A stretch of DNA of 64,000 bases from Kiloniellales bacterium (GTDB taxonomy: Bacteria > Pseudomonadota > Alphaproteobacteria > Kiloniellales > JAKSDN01), in NCBI GenBank assembly GCA_030064845.1, contig JASJEC010000009.1, positions 51,662-115,661 on the forward strand, written 5' to 3'. Under the pieces are notes generated by a model. It made no database searches and was not told the origin of the DNA. It worked only from the letters and a program-made list of their open reading frames with translations. The stretch's first letter is position 1. Every line of letters starts with the position of its first letter. Both the position numbers and the translations under genes were made by a program. Positions 55,787 through 63,970 of this stretch are shown here, piece after piece.

Positions 55787-57271
55787 CTAACGCATCACGA
55801 AGGGGTCGGCGATCGGCTCGGGCGAAGTATTGATCCAGACGGTCTTGGGCCGGGTGTAGTCGTAGATCGCCTGGAAGCCGCTCTCGCGGCCGTAGCCCGA
55901 GTCCTTGAAGCCGCCGAACTCGGCGATGGGCGAGATCACCCGGTAGGTGTTGACCCAGACGATGCCGGCGCGGGTGTTGCGCGAGAGGCGCAGCGCCCGG
56001 CCGACGTCGCGGGTGAAGATGCCGCAGGCCAGGCCGTACCTGGTGTCGTTGGCCATGGCCAGGACCTCGTCCTCGGTCTTGAAGCGCAGCACGCTGAGGA
56101 CCGGGCCGAACAGCTCGGTGTCTACGATGGCCGTCTCCTGGCGCGGGCACTCCAGGATGGTCGGCTCGTAGTACCAGCCGGCGTCGAGGTGCGCCGGGCG
56201 CTGGCCGCCGGCGCGCAGCTGGGCGCCCTGGCCGCGGGCCTTCTCGACCTCGGCCTCGATCCGGGTCAGCTGCGCCTCGGTGCAGAGCGGCCCCATCTGA
56301 GTCTCCTCGGCCAGGGGATCGCCGATGCGGATCTTTCCGGCGCGCGCGGCTAGGTCCTCGAGGAAGGCGTCGGCGATCGAGTCCTGGAGATAGAGCCTGG
56401 ACCCGGCAACGCAGCTCTGGCCGCTGGCGCCGAAGATGCCGGCCATGACGCCGTTGGCCGCGCTCTCCAGGTCGGCGTCCTCGAACACCATGACCGGCGA
56501 CTTGCCGCCGAGCTCGAGCGAGACCTGCGCGAAGTTCTCCGCCGTGTTGCGCACCACGTGACGTGCGCTCTCCGGGCCGCCGGTGAAGCTGACCCGGGCG
56601 ACCAGGGGGTGCGAGGTCAGCACGCGTCCGCAGGGCTCGCCGAAGCCGGTGACGATGTTGACCACGCCGTCGGGGATCCCGGCCTCTTCGATCAGCCGGC
56701 CGAACGCCAGCATCGGCGCCGAGGCCAGCTCCGAGGCCTTCAGCACCACGGTGTTGCCGGCCGCCAGCGCCGGGCCGAGCTTGACCGCGGTCAGGAAGAG
56801 CTGGGAGTTCCAGGGCACGACGGCGGCGATCACGCCCAGGGGCTCGCGCGTGGTGAAGACGCAGAGGTCGGGCTTGTCGATCGGCAGGGTGTCGCCCTGC
56901 ACCTTGTCGGCCAGCCCCGCGTTGTAGTGGAAGAACTCGGCGATGTACTTAGCCTGCCAGCGGGTCTCCTTGAGCATCTTGCCGGTGTCGACCGTCTCGA
57001 CGCGCCCCAGGTCCTCCGAGGCCTCGGCCAGCAGGTCGGCCAGCCGGCGTAGGCAGCGGCCGCGTTCCGACGGCGTCATGCGCGACCAGGGGCCTTCGGC
57101 GTAGGCGCGGTGGGCGGCCGCCACGGCGCGCTCCACGTCGGCGGCGCCGGCCGCCGGGATCTCGGCCCAGGGGCGGCCGTTCGCGGGGTTGACGCTCTCG
57201 AAGGTCTCGCCGCTCTCGCTGTCGACCCAGCGGCCGTCGATCAGCATCTGGTAGCGTTCAAGCGCGGCCAT
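55787..57271 (-). CDS. Aldehyde dehydrogenase family protein
   Basis: The protein has 494 residues, the normal length. The NAD-binding and catalytic motifs are VVPWNSQLFLTAVKLGPALA, VTGFGEPCGRVLTSHPLVAR, FTGGPESARHV, VSLELGGKSPVMVFEDADLE (catalytic Glu) and GIFGASGQSCVAGSRLYLQD (catalytic Cys). A C-terminal GFKDSGYGRESGFQAIYDYT follows. The motif GASGQSC and the overall pattern resemble betaine- or gamma-glutamyl-aminobutyraldehyde-type dehydrogenases rather than acylating ones. It oxidises an aldehyde to the acid with NAD(P)+ in the cytoplasm. A small membrane cytochrome-like gene lies 107 bases upstream. Confidence 0.92.
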   Translation of the reverse strand: MAALERYQMLIDGRWVDSESGETFESVNPANGRPWAEIPAAGAADVERAVAAAHRAYAEGPWSRMTPSERGRCLRRLADLLAEASEDLGRVETVDTGKMLKETRWQAKYIAEFFHYNAGLADKVQGDTLPIDKPDLCVFTTREPLGVIAAVVPWNSQLFLTAVKLGPALAAGNTVVLKASELASAPMLAFGRLIEEAGIPDGVVNIVTGFGEPCGRVLTSHPLVARVSFTGGPESARHVVRNTAENFAQVSLELGGKSPVMVFEDADLESAANGVMAGIFGASGQSCVAGSRLYLQDSIADAFLEDLAARAGKIRIGDPLAEETQMGPLCTEAQLTRIEAEVEKARGQGAQLRAGGQRPAHLDAGWYYEPTILECPRQETAIVDTELFGPVLSVLRFKTEDEVLAMANDTRYGLACGIFTRDVGRALRLSRNTRAGIVWVNTYRVISPIAEFGGFKDSGYGRESGFQAIYDYTRPKTVWINTSPEPIADPFVMR

Positions 57272-57378
57272 GGTCCCGCCTCCCCTTGGTGCTTCTCTCC
57301 GAAGGGTTCAGGCATAGCCCAGTTCGGCGCCGGCACTCAGCAAAATCTTGCGCGCGGCGGGGTGCTGGTCCCGCGCCG

Positions 57379-57576
57379 TCAGTCCGCCGCCGGTTTCCCG
57401 GGGTCCTGGTAGGCCGCGCCGTGGCAATAGCGGCAGGTCGCGCCGGCGATTTCCGCCAGGCCGGAACCGCCCCTGGAGACCACGACCACGACATGATGGA
57501 GCGCGGCCATCAGCATGACGGTCCCGATCACCCCGACGACGACCATCAGGCCTCGCTTCATCATGCCTCTCTTCAT
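57379..57576 (-). CDS. Small membrane-anchored protein with one haem c motif (CRYCH)
   Basis: The protein has 65 residues from the ATG at complement 57574-57576, which has AAAGGAGC six bases upstream. Residues 9-33 form a single transmembrane helix (MVVVGVIGTVMLMAALHHVV). The periplasmic tail contains CRYCHGAAYQDPG, so C48, C51 and H52 form a CXXCH haem c attachment motif. It is far smaller than standard cytochromes c, which have about 80-120 residues after the anchor. No distal Met ligand is visible, so a second axial ligand would have to come from another subunit. It may donate electrons with a dehydrogenase or oxidase. No family is known to me. Confidence 0.6.
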   Translation of the reverse strand: MKRGMMKRGLMVVVGVIGTVMLMAALHHVVVVVSRGGSGLAEIAGATCRYCHGAAYQDPGKPAAD

Positions 57577-57642
57577 CGCCCGCTCCTTTACAGCCGCGCC
57601 CGCGATCGAGCACGCGCCGGGGCGGTTACGCGATGATCGAGG

Positions 57643-58608
57643 TCAAGACTGGCGGGGGCGCCGGAGCGGAACGGCCGGCGCCGGTCCGCATGTCGCGGGT
57701 TCTGCGAGGTGTGCTTCCGCCAGGACCCAATCGTGGAAAGCTCGCTGGGCTGGCGTGAGGTCCTGTCCGCTGGGCACGGCGAGATAGACGCTGAGCCCTT
57801 TGCCTCTTTGCGTCTCGAGGGGACGAACCAGGTCGCCGCGCTCGAGCAGGCCGTCCAGGATGCCGCTGAAGCCGAGCGCGATGCCCTGGCCCTCCATGGC
57901 CGCCTGGATGACGTTGGCGTAGTTGTCGAAGCCGACCACGCGATGGCTCTCCGGGACCGGGAGGCCGCAGGCCTGCAGCCACCAGCGCCAGTCCTCCAGG
58001 GCGTGGACGCTGCCGTCCAGGTTGAGCAGCGTGTGCCGCAGCAGGTCCGCGGGCGCCTCGATCGCCGGGCTGTCGGCGAGATAGCCGGGCGCGCAGACCG
58101 GGAAGGACTCCACGCCGAAGAGGCGCCGCGTGACCAGGCCTGGCCAGCGGCCGTCGCCGTATCGCAGCGCGACGTCGATGCCCTCGCGCGCCAGGTCGAC
58201 CGGCCTGTCCGAGACCACCACGCGCAGCTCCACGTCGGGATGGGCGGCGCGGAAGCCGGGCAGGCGCGGCGTCAGCCAGAAGCTCGCCAGCGCGACCGTC
58301 GCGGCCACCGTCACCTGCGCGGGCCGGCGCCGTCCGCGCAGCCGCTCCGCCGCCTCGGCCAGCCGGCCCAGGCTGTTCCGCACGTCGGCGTGCAGCGCCT
58401 CGCCCGCCCCGGTCAGGTCGAGCGCCCGGTGACGGCGAAGAAACAGCTTCTGCCCGAGGTCGGCCTCGAGGATGCGGATCTGGCGGCTGACCGCCTCGCG
58501 GCTGACGCCGAGCTCCTGGGCCGCCAGGGTGAAGCTGAGGTGCCGGGCCGAGGCCTCGAAGGCGACCAGGGCGTTCAGCGGCGGCAGGCGCTGGCGGAGG
58601 CTTCGCAT
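57643..58608 (-). CDS. LysR-family transcriptional regulator (GcvA-like)
   Basis: The protein is 321 residues from the ATG at complement 58606-58608. The winged HTH is PLNALVAFEASARHLSFTLA, then AQELGVSREAVSRQIRILEA (about 9-64). The effector domain follows: RRPAQVTVAATVALASFWLT, FDNYANVIQAAMEGQGIALG, LVRPLETQRGKGLSVYLAVP. It is transcribed divergently from a luciferase-like monooxygenase and an alpha/beta hydrolase (58726-60596), the normal arrangement for a LysR activator. A CCGTGAA-N17-TTTACGG inverted repeat in the gap could be its site. The inducer is unknown. Confidence 0.88.
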   Translation of the reverse strand: MRSLRQRLPPLNALVAFEASARHLSFTLAAQELGVSREAVSRQIRILEADLGQKLFLRRHRALDLTGAGEALHADVRNSLGRLAEAAERLRGRRRPAQVTVAATVALASFWLTPRLPGFRAAHPDVELRVVVSDRPVDLAREGIDVALRYGDGRWPGLVTRRLFGVESFPVCAPGYLADSPAIEAPADLLRHTLLNLDGSVHALEDWRWWLQACGLPVPESHRVVGFDNYANVIQAAMEGQGIALGFSGILDGLLERGDLVRPLETQRGKGLSVYLAVPSGQDLTPAQRAFHDWVLAEAHLAEPATCGPAPAVPLRRPRQS

Positions 58609-58620
58609 GAAAAAATTGTT

Positions 58621-58651
58621 CCGTGAAATCGAGTCTTTTTCAAGTTTACGG
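58621..58651. promoter_or_regulatory. Candidate LysR-type binding site in a divergent promoter
   Basis: CCGTGAA (58621-58627) and TTTACGG (58645-58651) are inverted repeats with one mismatch around 17 bases, between the divergent LysR and monooxygenase genes. The gap contains the only AT-rich stretch there. The site is an inference from position and symmetry. Confidence 0.3.
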
Positions 58652-58725
58652 CGAGGGCCAAAGGCGCGTCTTATAGGGCGCAGCCGGCCGACACGGACCC
58701 CCGGGCGGCGCGAAGGAGGCATGCC

Positions 58726-59790
58726 ATGCGGTTCAACCTCGTCATCAATCTGGAGCGCATGACGCCCGAGGCCGACATGCGGGCGGTGCTGGCCAACCTG
58801 ACCGACATGGCGCGCATGGCCGACGAGGGCGGCTTCGACATCCTCTGGGCGGCCGAGCACCACGCCCTGGAGATGACGATCGCGCCGGGGCCGTTCCAGC
58901 TCTTGGCCCACCTGGCCGCTCATACCGACCGCATCCGGCTCGGCACCGCCGTGGTCGTGGCGCCCTACTGGCACCCGATCCGGCTGGCCGGCGAAGCGGC
59001 CCTGTTCGACCTGATCTCGGGCGGGCGGCTCGAGTTCGGCATCGGCAGGGGCGCCTACAAGCGCGAGTTCGAGCGCATGGCCGGTGGGGAGAATCCGAAC
59101 CTCGGCGTGCCCATGATGCTGGAGATGCTGCCGGCGCTGAAGGCCCTGTGGCAGGGCGACTACGCCCACGAGGGCGAATACTGGTCCTTCCCGACCTCGA
59201 CCTCGGTGCCCAAGCCGCTGCAGCAGCCCCACCCGCCGATCTGGGTGGCGGCGCGCGATCCCGGCACCTTCAACGCCGCGGTCAAGGAGGGCTACGACGT
59301 CATGACCTGGGCGCTGACCCGGCCCTTCGCCGAGGTCGAGACCTACATGGGCCGCTTCGAGGAGGCCCTGGCCGCCGCGCCCGGGGTCAAGCGCCCGCGC
59401 TTCATGACCATGCGCCACACCGGCGTCTTCGCGAAGCCGGCGGAGGGCGATGTCTTCATCGAGTCGATCCAGCGCCAGGGCCGGCAGTTCGAGAACCTGT
59501 TCCGCAACCTGGCTCCGGTGGTCGACGGCTTCCCCCAGGAGCCGGACCCCGCGCTCTTGACCAACCAGGCGGAGTACGCGCCGGAGAACCTGCTGGAGAA
59601 CCTGGTGCTGGGGACGCCCGAGCAGGCGATCGCCAAGCTGAAGCGCTACGAGGCGCTCGGCGTCGACTACTTCTGCTACAACGGCGCCTATGGCCTGCCG
59701 CCGGAGCAGCAAAAGGCCTCGCTCAAGCTCTTCATCGACGAGGTCATGCCGGCCTTCCAGGACAGCGCGAAGCCCGTGGCCGCGGAGTGA
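58726..59790 (+). CDS. Luciferase-like flavin-dependent monooxygenase (LLM class)
   Basis: The protein has 354 residues. The family pattern is ARMADEGGFDILWAAEHHAL, MTIAPGPFQLLAHLAAHTDR, IRLGTAVVVAPYWHPIRLAG, EAALFDLISGGRLEFGIGRG and VKEGYDVMTWAL. The C-terminal end has LGTPEQAIAKLKRYEALGVD. Such enzymes use reduced flavin and O2 to oxidise an organic substrate and need a separate flavin reductase, which is not encoded here. The next gene, an alpha/beta hydrolase, starts within its last codons (GTGA overlap). A hydroxylation or Baeyer-Villiger step followed by hydrolysis is inferred. A LysR regulator is divergent. Confidence 0.87.
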   Translation: MRFNLVINLERMTPEADMRAVLANLTDMARMADEGGFDILWAAEHHALEMTIAPGPFQLLAHLAAHTDRIRLGTAVVVAPYWHPIRLAGEAALFDLISGGRLEFGIGRGAYKREFERMAGGENPNLGVPMMLEMLPALKALWQGDYAHEGEYWSFPTSTSVPKPLQQPHPPIWVAARDPGTFNAAVKEGYDVMTWALTRPFAEVETYMGRFEEALAAAPGVKRPRFMTMRHTGVFAKPAEGDVFIESIQRQGRQFENLFRNLAPVVDGFPQEPDPALLTNQAEYAPENLLENLVLGTPEQAIAKLKRYEALGVDYFCYNGAYGLPPEQQKASLKLFIDEVMPAFQDSAKPVAAE

Positions 59791-60596
59791 CCCTCGCCGA
59801 GGGTCGCATCGAGGGCACGGCCTACGAGGTGGCCGGGCCGGAGCATGGCGCCGGGCCGCCGGTCGTCCTGGTCCACGGTCTCGGCATGACCCGGGCCATG
59901 TGGGACTGGCAGTGGCCGGCGCTGACCGCGCGCTTCCGGGTGCTGCGCTACGACCTGCTGGGCCACGGCGCGAGCGCCAAGCCGCCGGGCCCCTATTCGC
60001 TCGGCCGCTTCGCCGACCAGGTCGCCGGCCTGATGGACCACCTGCGTTGGGACTCGGCCGCCCTGGTCGGCTTCTCCCTCGGCGGCATGATCGTGCGCGC
60101 CTTCGCCCTCGCCTACCCGGCGCGCGTGTCGGCGCTGGCAGTCCTGAACTCGGCCCACGCCCGCAGCGAGGCCGAGCGCGACGCGGTGCGCCGGCGGGTC
60201 GCCATCGCCGAGGCGGGCGGCCCCGCCGCCACGGTGGACGAGGCGCTGGCCCGCTGGTTCACGGCGGACTTCGCGGCACGCCACCCGGAGGTGCTGGAAC
60301 GGGTGCGCGGCTGGATCCTGGCCAACGACCCGGCGGTCTACCCGCTCTCCTACCGGGTGCTGGCGGAAGGCGACCTGGAGCTGGCCGAGGCGGTCTCGGC
60401 GATCGCCTGCCCGACCCTGGTCATGACCGGCACGGAGGACCGAGGCAATTCGCCCGACATGGCCCGGCGCCTGGCCGCGCTGATCCCCGGCGCCGAACTC
60501 GCGATCCTGCCGGGCCTCAGGCACATGGGCCTGGCCGAAGACCCCGAGGCCTACAACCGCCGCCTGGTCGAGTTCCTGGCGCGCTCAGCCTCTTGA
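59787..60596 (+). CDS. Alpha/beta hydrolase coupled to the monooxygenase
   Basis: The protein has 269 residues from GTG at 59787, which overlaps the TGA of the monooxygenase gene. The oxyanion motif is VVLVHGLGMTRAMWDWQWPA, followed by VLRYDLLGHGASAKPPGPYS, the nucleophile elbow ALVGFSLGGMIVRAFALAYP (Ser), VMTGTEDRGNSPDMA (Asp) and LPGLRHMGLAEDPEAYN (His). The sequence resembles 3-oxoadipate enol-lactonase/RutD-type hydrolases. Its tight coupling with a flavin monooxygenase points to cleavage of the oxygenated ester or lactone product. It is cytoplasmic, with no signal peptide. Confidence 0.87.
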   Translation: MTLAEGRIEGTAYEVAGPEHGAGPPVVLVHGLGMTRAMWDWQWPALTARFRVLRYDLLGHGASAKPPGPYSLGRFADQVAGLMDHLRWDSAALVGFSLGGMIVRAFALAYPARVSALAVLNSAHARSEAERDAVRRRVAIAEAGGPAATVDEALARWFTADFAARHPEVLERVRGWILANDPAVYPLSYRVLAEGDLELAEAVSAIACPTLVMTGTEDRGNSPDMARRLAALIPGAELAILPGLRHMGLAEDPEAYNRRLVEFLARSAS

Positions 60597-60599
60597 TGT

Positions 60600-61139
60600 T
60601 CAGGTCGATCCGCCCCGCCTGCTGCGGAGATTGACGGTGATCACGAAGCTTAAGAAAAAGAGCAGGGCGAGGCCGAAACCAAAGACGGTCAGGAGGCTAT
60701 CCAGGAAGATGGCCGACGGGTCGGCGGACTGTGGCGGAGGGGTCGCCGTTTGATTCCGGTACGCGCGCCACTCGCGCCAAAATGGCGCGAAGACAATCAT
60801 CAGGCATACGACCCAGGTGAAGACCCAAGGCCGCTTCAAGAGCCACAGATATCCAGGCTGCAGGGCATTGGGGGTCGGAAGCCCGCCGTTGACCCAGGCG
60901 ATGAAGCGGTCGAGGGGAACCTTGCCCCACTTGTGAATGCACCATCCCGAAATCGTCAACCAGCCGAGCCAAGAGGTGCCGGTCGCGAGCCAACCGAAAG
61001 GTCCCCAGAAGAACTCAAGAGTCCAGGTGATCGGCGCTGCGAAGAGCATGGTTGCCACGATCGCAATCCAGGCGACGGTGTCCGCCAGGAGGGCGGGCTC
61101 GCTCTCGAGGTCTGGATGAGGCCGCAGGTTCATGGCCAT
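60600..61139 (-). CDS. Hypothetical membrane protein, 179 aa
   Basis: The protein has 179 residues and about four transmembrane helices (near 22-40, 42-66, 108-120 and 148-170). Trp/Gly-rich segments are FFWGPFGWLATGTSWLGWLT and ISGWCIHKWGKVPLDRFIAW. The hydrophilic loop has GLPTPNALQPGYLWLLKRPW, then TWVVCLMIVFAPFWREWRAY. No known family is recognised. It is on the minus strand, convergent with and three bases from the alpha/beta hydrolase gene. The start ATG is at complement 61137-61139. Confidence 0.6.
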   Translation of the reverse strand: MAMNLRPHPDLESEPALLADTVAWIAIVATMLFAAPITWTLEFFWGPFGWLATGTSWLGWLTISGWCIHKWGKVPLDRFIAWVNGGLPTPNALQPGYLWLLKRPWVFTWVVCLMIVFAPFWREWRAYRNQTATPPPQSADPSAIFLDSLLTVFGFGLALLFFLSFVITVNLRSRRGGST

Positions 61140-61246
61140 GGCCGCGATCGGTTCCTTCGCTGAGCCGTTGAAAGCTCGACGTTCACGCGATTTCCTTAAG
61201 AAACGATATCGCCGCGCGCGCGGGTTGGTTTTCTCTCGGCGCGCCT

Positions 61247-62677
61247 CTACAGCGCCGGGCGGCTGCCCTGGTCGCGGTACCAGGGGGCGGCGGCGGCCTC
61301 GTAGGCCAGGCCGGCGCGGATGACGTCGACGTCGCGGTAGGTCTTGCCGACCAGCTGGATGCCGGTCGGCACGCCGTTGCCGGCGCGGCCTGACGGCAGG
61401 GTCAGCACCGGGCAGCGGCTCAGCGTGTTGAACGGCGAGGTCATGACCCAGCCGAGCATGGGGTTGACCGCCTTGCCGTTGATTTCCACGGTGTCGCGGG
61501 ATTGGTCGAAGTCCGCCTTGACCGCCGGCAGCGCGGTGGTCGGGCAGATGAAGAGGTCGTGCTTCGCCATGATCGGCCCGAAGGTCTCGTACATCTCGCC
61601 GGCGACCTCGAGGGAGCGCAGGAAGTCGGTGGATTTGGAGTCGCGCCCCTTCTCCGCGAAGGCCCGGGCGTAGCTGGTCAGCTTCTCGCCGTGCTCTTCC
61701 AGGTACGTGGAGATCGAGGCGCCGAAGAGGTGCTCGAGGTACCTCAATCCCGCCTCCAGCATCTTCTGGGTCCAGGGCAGCTCGACCTGTTCGACGGTCG
61801 CCCCCAGGCCGCGGAAGACCTCGAGCGCCGCTTCGGTATTGCGCCGCACGTCACGGTCGACCTCGTAGAAGCCGAGATCCATCGAGGCGGCGATCTTCCA
61901 GCCGTCGATCGGTTTCGCGGTAGCCGGCAGGCGCAGCTTGGGCCGGAGCGTCGCGATGTCTTGCGGGTGAGGCCCGCACATGACGTTCTGGATCAGGACG
62001 ATGTCGCCGACGTTCCGCGCCAGGGGCCCCGTGTGGCAATAGAAATCGAGATTGAAGGGCGGGTCCTCCGGGTTACGCCCGTAGGGCGGCTTGAAGCCGG
62101 CGAGGCCGCAGGTCGAGGCGGGAATGCGGATCGAACCGCCGATGTCCGAGCCCGTGGCGAGCGCGGCGGTTCCCGAAGCGAGCGCCGCGCTGGAGCCGCC
62201 GGAGGAGCCGCCCGGGGTGAAGGCCGGGTTCCAGGGGTTCCGGGTCACGCCCCAGAGCCGGCTGTGGGTATAGCCGGCGCAGGAGAACTCCGGCGTCGCC
62301 GTGCGGGCGTGGACGATGGCGCCGGCCCGAAGGACGCGCTCGTTCAGGAAGCTGGTCTTGTCCGCCACCTGGTCCTGCAGGATCAACGAGCCGTTGGAGG
62401 TCGGCTGGCCCTTGATGGTGCTCTCGTCCTTGACCGCCACCGGCAGGCCTTCCAGCGCCCGGGTGCGGCCGTCGGTCTTCATGTAGCGCGCCTCGGCCTT
62501 CCTCGCCTGCTCCAGCGCCTGCTCGAAGAAGGTGTAGGTCAGCGCGTTGATTTCCGGCTCAACCGCCTCGGCGCGGCCGATCACCGCGCGCATCAGCTCG
62601 ACCGGCGAGAGGCTCCGCGCCTTGAAGCGCGCGATGGCTTCGGTGGCGGGCAGGTAGCAGAGCTCGAGGTCGGTCAT
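61247..62677 (-). CDS. Amidase signature family enzyme (NylA-like)
   Basis: The protein is 476 residues from the ATG at complement 62675-62677 (MTDLELCYLPATEAI). A further 30 residues are open upstream but run into the intergenic repeat. The Ser-cisSer-Lys catalytic set is visible: GLPVAVKDESTIKGQPTSNG (Lys), TPGGSSGGSSAALASG (cis-Ser) and TGSDIGGSIRIPASTCGLAG (Ser nucleophile). The opening, with a helix of the type SPVELMRAVIGRAEAVEPEI followed by INALTYTFFEQALEQARKAE, resembles 6-aminohexanoate cyclic-dimer hydrolase and glutamyl-tRNA amidotransferase A relatives. It hydrolyses an amide bond. The adjacent gene (62798) encodes a class-C beta-lactamase-fold hydrolase. Confidence 0.87.
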   Translation of the reverse strand: MTDLELCYLPATEAIARFKARSLSPVELMRAVIGRAEAVEPEINALTYTFFEQALEQARKAEARYMKTDGRTRALEGLPVAVKDESTIKGQPTSNGSLILQDQVADKTSFLNERVLRAGAIVHARTATPEFSCAGYTHSRLWGVTRNPWNPAFTPGGSSGGSSAALASGTAALATGSDIGGSIRIPASTCGLAGFKPPYGRNPEDPPFNLDFYCHTGPLARNVGDIVLIQNVMCGPHPQDIATLRPKLRLPATAKPIDGWKIAASMDLGFYEVDRDVRRNTEAALEVFRGLGATVEQVELPWTQKMLEAGLRYLEHLFGASISTYLEEHGEKLTSYARAFAEKGRDSKSTDFLRSLEVAGEMYETFGPIMAKHDLFICPTTALPAVKADFDQSRDTVEINGKAVNPMLGWVMTSPFNTLSRCPVLTLPSGRAGNGVPTGIQLVGKTYRDVDVIRAGLAYEAAAAPWYRDQGSRPAL

Positions 62678-62698
62678 AACAAGGGCCCCCTCTACTTT

Positions 62699-62772
62699 GT
62701 CATGCCCGGACTTGATTCGGGCATCCAGGCTTTTGGTTGCTCTGGATTGCCGGATCAAGTCCGGCAATGACA
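62699..62772. repeat. Dispersed palindromic intergenic repeat, copy 3
   Basis: It begins TGTCATGCCCGGACTTGATT, then CGGGCATCCAGG, and ends CTGGATTGCCGGATCAAG with TCCGGCAATGACA. It consists of two stem-loops with the same modules as the copies at 44262 and 53700. It lies between the class-C hydrolase gene and the amidase gene. Confidence 0.75.
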
Positions 62773-62797
62773 GAAAAAGAGTGATCAGCTTCCAAGG

Positions 62798-63970
62798 CTA
62801 ACTCAGCGCCGCGCCGATGGCGCGCAACGCGCGCTGGGTCTCGATGCTGAAGGCCGGGTTCTGGAAGTCGGGCCAGGTCGAGAGCTTGACCGCGGCCAGG
62901 TCGAACTCGGGGCAGACGTAGATCAGTTGCCCGAAGACGCCGCGCGCCAGGATCGCGTCGCTCCCGGCGTCCTCGATCCAGAACTGGTTGCGGTAGGCCC
63001 CTTCGGGCAGGGTCTCGGTATAGGGCGCGCCGAACACCGAGGGGTCGCCGCGCCGGCTTTCGAGCACCCATTCGGCCGGGACGATCCTGCGGCCGTCGAA
63101 GCAGCCCTGGTCGAGCATCATCTGGCCGAAGCGGCCGTAGTCCCGCAGGGTCGCATTGAAGCCGCCGGAGGCCGCCGCCGTACCCTCGGAGTCGACGGTG
63201 AAGGAGGCGTCCTCCTCGGCGCCCAGGGGCTGCCAGAGTTCGTCGGAGACAAGCGCGGCCAGGCGCTTGCCGACGGCGCGCTCCAGGACCCAGCCGAGCA
63301 CGTCGGTCTCGATCGAGCGGTACTGGAACGGTCCGCCGTGCTCGCGGTCCTGCTCCAGGGAGAGGATCAGGTCGTAGACCGTCGCCGGCCAGCCCGGATC
63401 GTGGCGCGGCTTCCAGCCGCAGGCCGCGTCGATCTTGAAGACGTCGGAGGCCGGATCGGTATAGACCTCGGAGAAGCGCACGCCGCTCCGCATATCGAGC
63501 ACGTGGCGCAGCGTCGCCGTGCCGTAGCCGCAGGCCTTGAGCTCCGGGACGGTGTCGACCAGCGGCGCCTCGGGATCGATCAGGCCGCGGCCGATCAGGA
63601 CGCCCGCGGCGGCGCCGACCAGGGACTTACCGACCGACTGCGAGAGGTGCGGCGTCCGCTCGGTCATGCCGTTGTAGTAGCGCTCCGAGACGATGCGGCC
63701 ACGGTGCAGCACCAAAAAGCCGTCGGTGTAGGTCTCGGCCAGGAGCGCGCCGACGGTCTTGGGCCGGCCTTCCAAGCCCTCGAAGGCGATGGTCTCGAGC
63801 GCCTGGGGATCGCGCGGCAAGACGCTGGCCGCGTCCGGCGCCCGGGCAACGGCAACGGTCGGCAGGATCTCGCGCAGGTGCTGGAAGGCCCAGCGGTTGA
63901 AGGGCGGCGAGTCCCAGTTCTCCAGGGTCACCGCGCGCCGCTCGGCCGGCGCGATGTCGCGCTCGGTCAT
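62798..63970 (-). CDS. Serine hydrolase of the beta-lactamase class C/esterase family (NylB-like)
   Basis: The protein is 390 residues from the ATG at complement 63968-63970, with the upstream region cut by the window edge. The SxxK motif is HLSQSVGKSLVGAAAGVLIG, and the second motif tyrosine is in GPFQYRSIETDVLGWVLERA (the YRS position, comparable with Tyr215 of NylB). VLDMRSGVRFSEVYTD is also family-typical. The C-terminal half has FNATLRDYGRFGQMMLDQGC. There is no signal peptide, so it is cytoplasmic, like 6-aminohexanoate-oligomer hydrolase and unlike periplasmic beta-lactamases. Neighbouring amidase genes occur with such hydrolases in amide degradation. The substrate is not predictable. 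Confidence 0.85.
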   Translation of the reverse strand: MTERDIAPAERRAVTLENWDSPPFNRWAFQHLREILPTVAVARAPDAASVLPRDPQALETIAFEGLEGRPKTVGALLAETYTDGFLVLHRGRIVSERYYNGMTERTPHLSQSVGKSLVGAAAGVLIGRGLIDPEAPLVDTVPELKACGYGTATLRHVLDMRSGVRFSEVYTDPASDVFKIDAACGWKPRHDPGWPATVYDLILSLEQDREHGGPFQYRSIETDVLGWVLERAVGKRLAALVSDELWQPLGAEEDASFTVDSEGTAAASGGFNATLRDYGRFGQMMLDQGCFDGRRIVPAEWVLESRRGDPSVFGAPYTETLPEGAYRNQFWIEDAGSDAILARGVFGQLIYVCPEFDLAAVKLSTWPDFQNPAFSIETQRALRAIGAALS

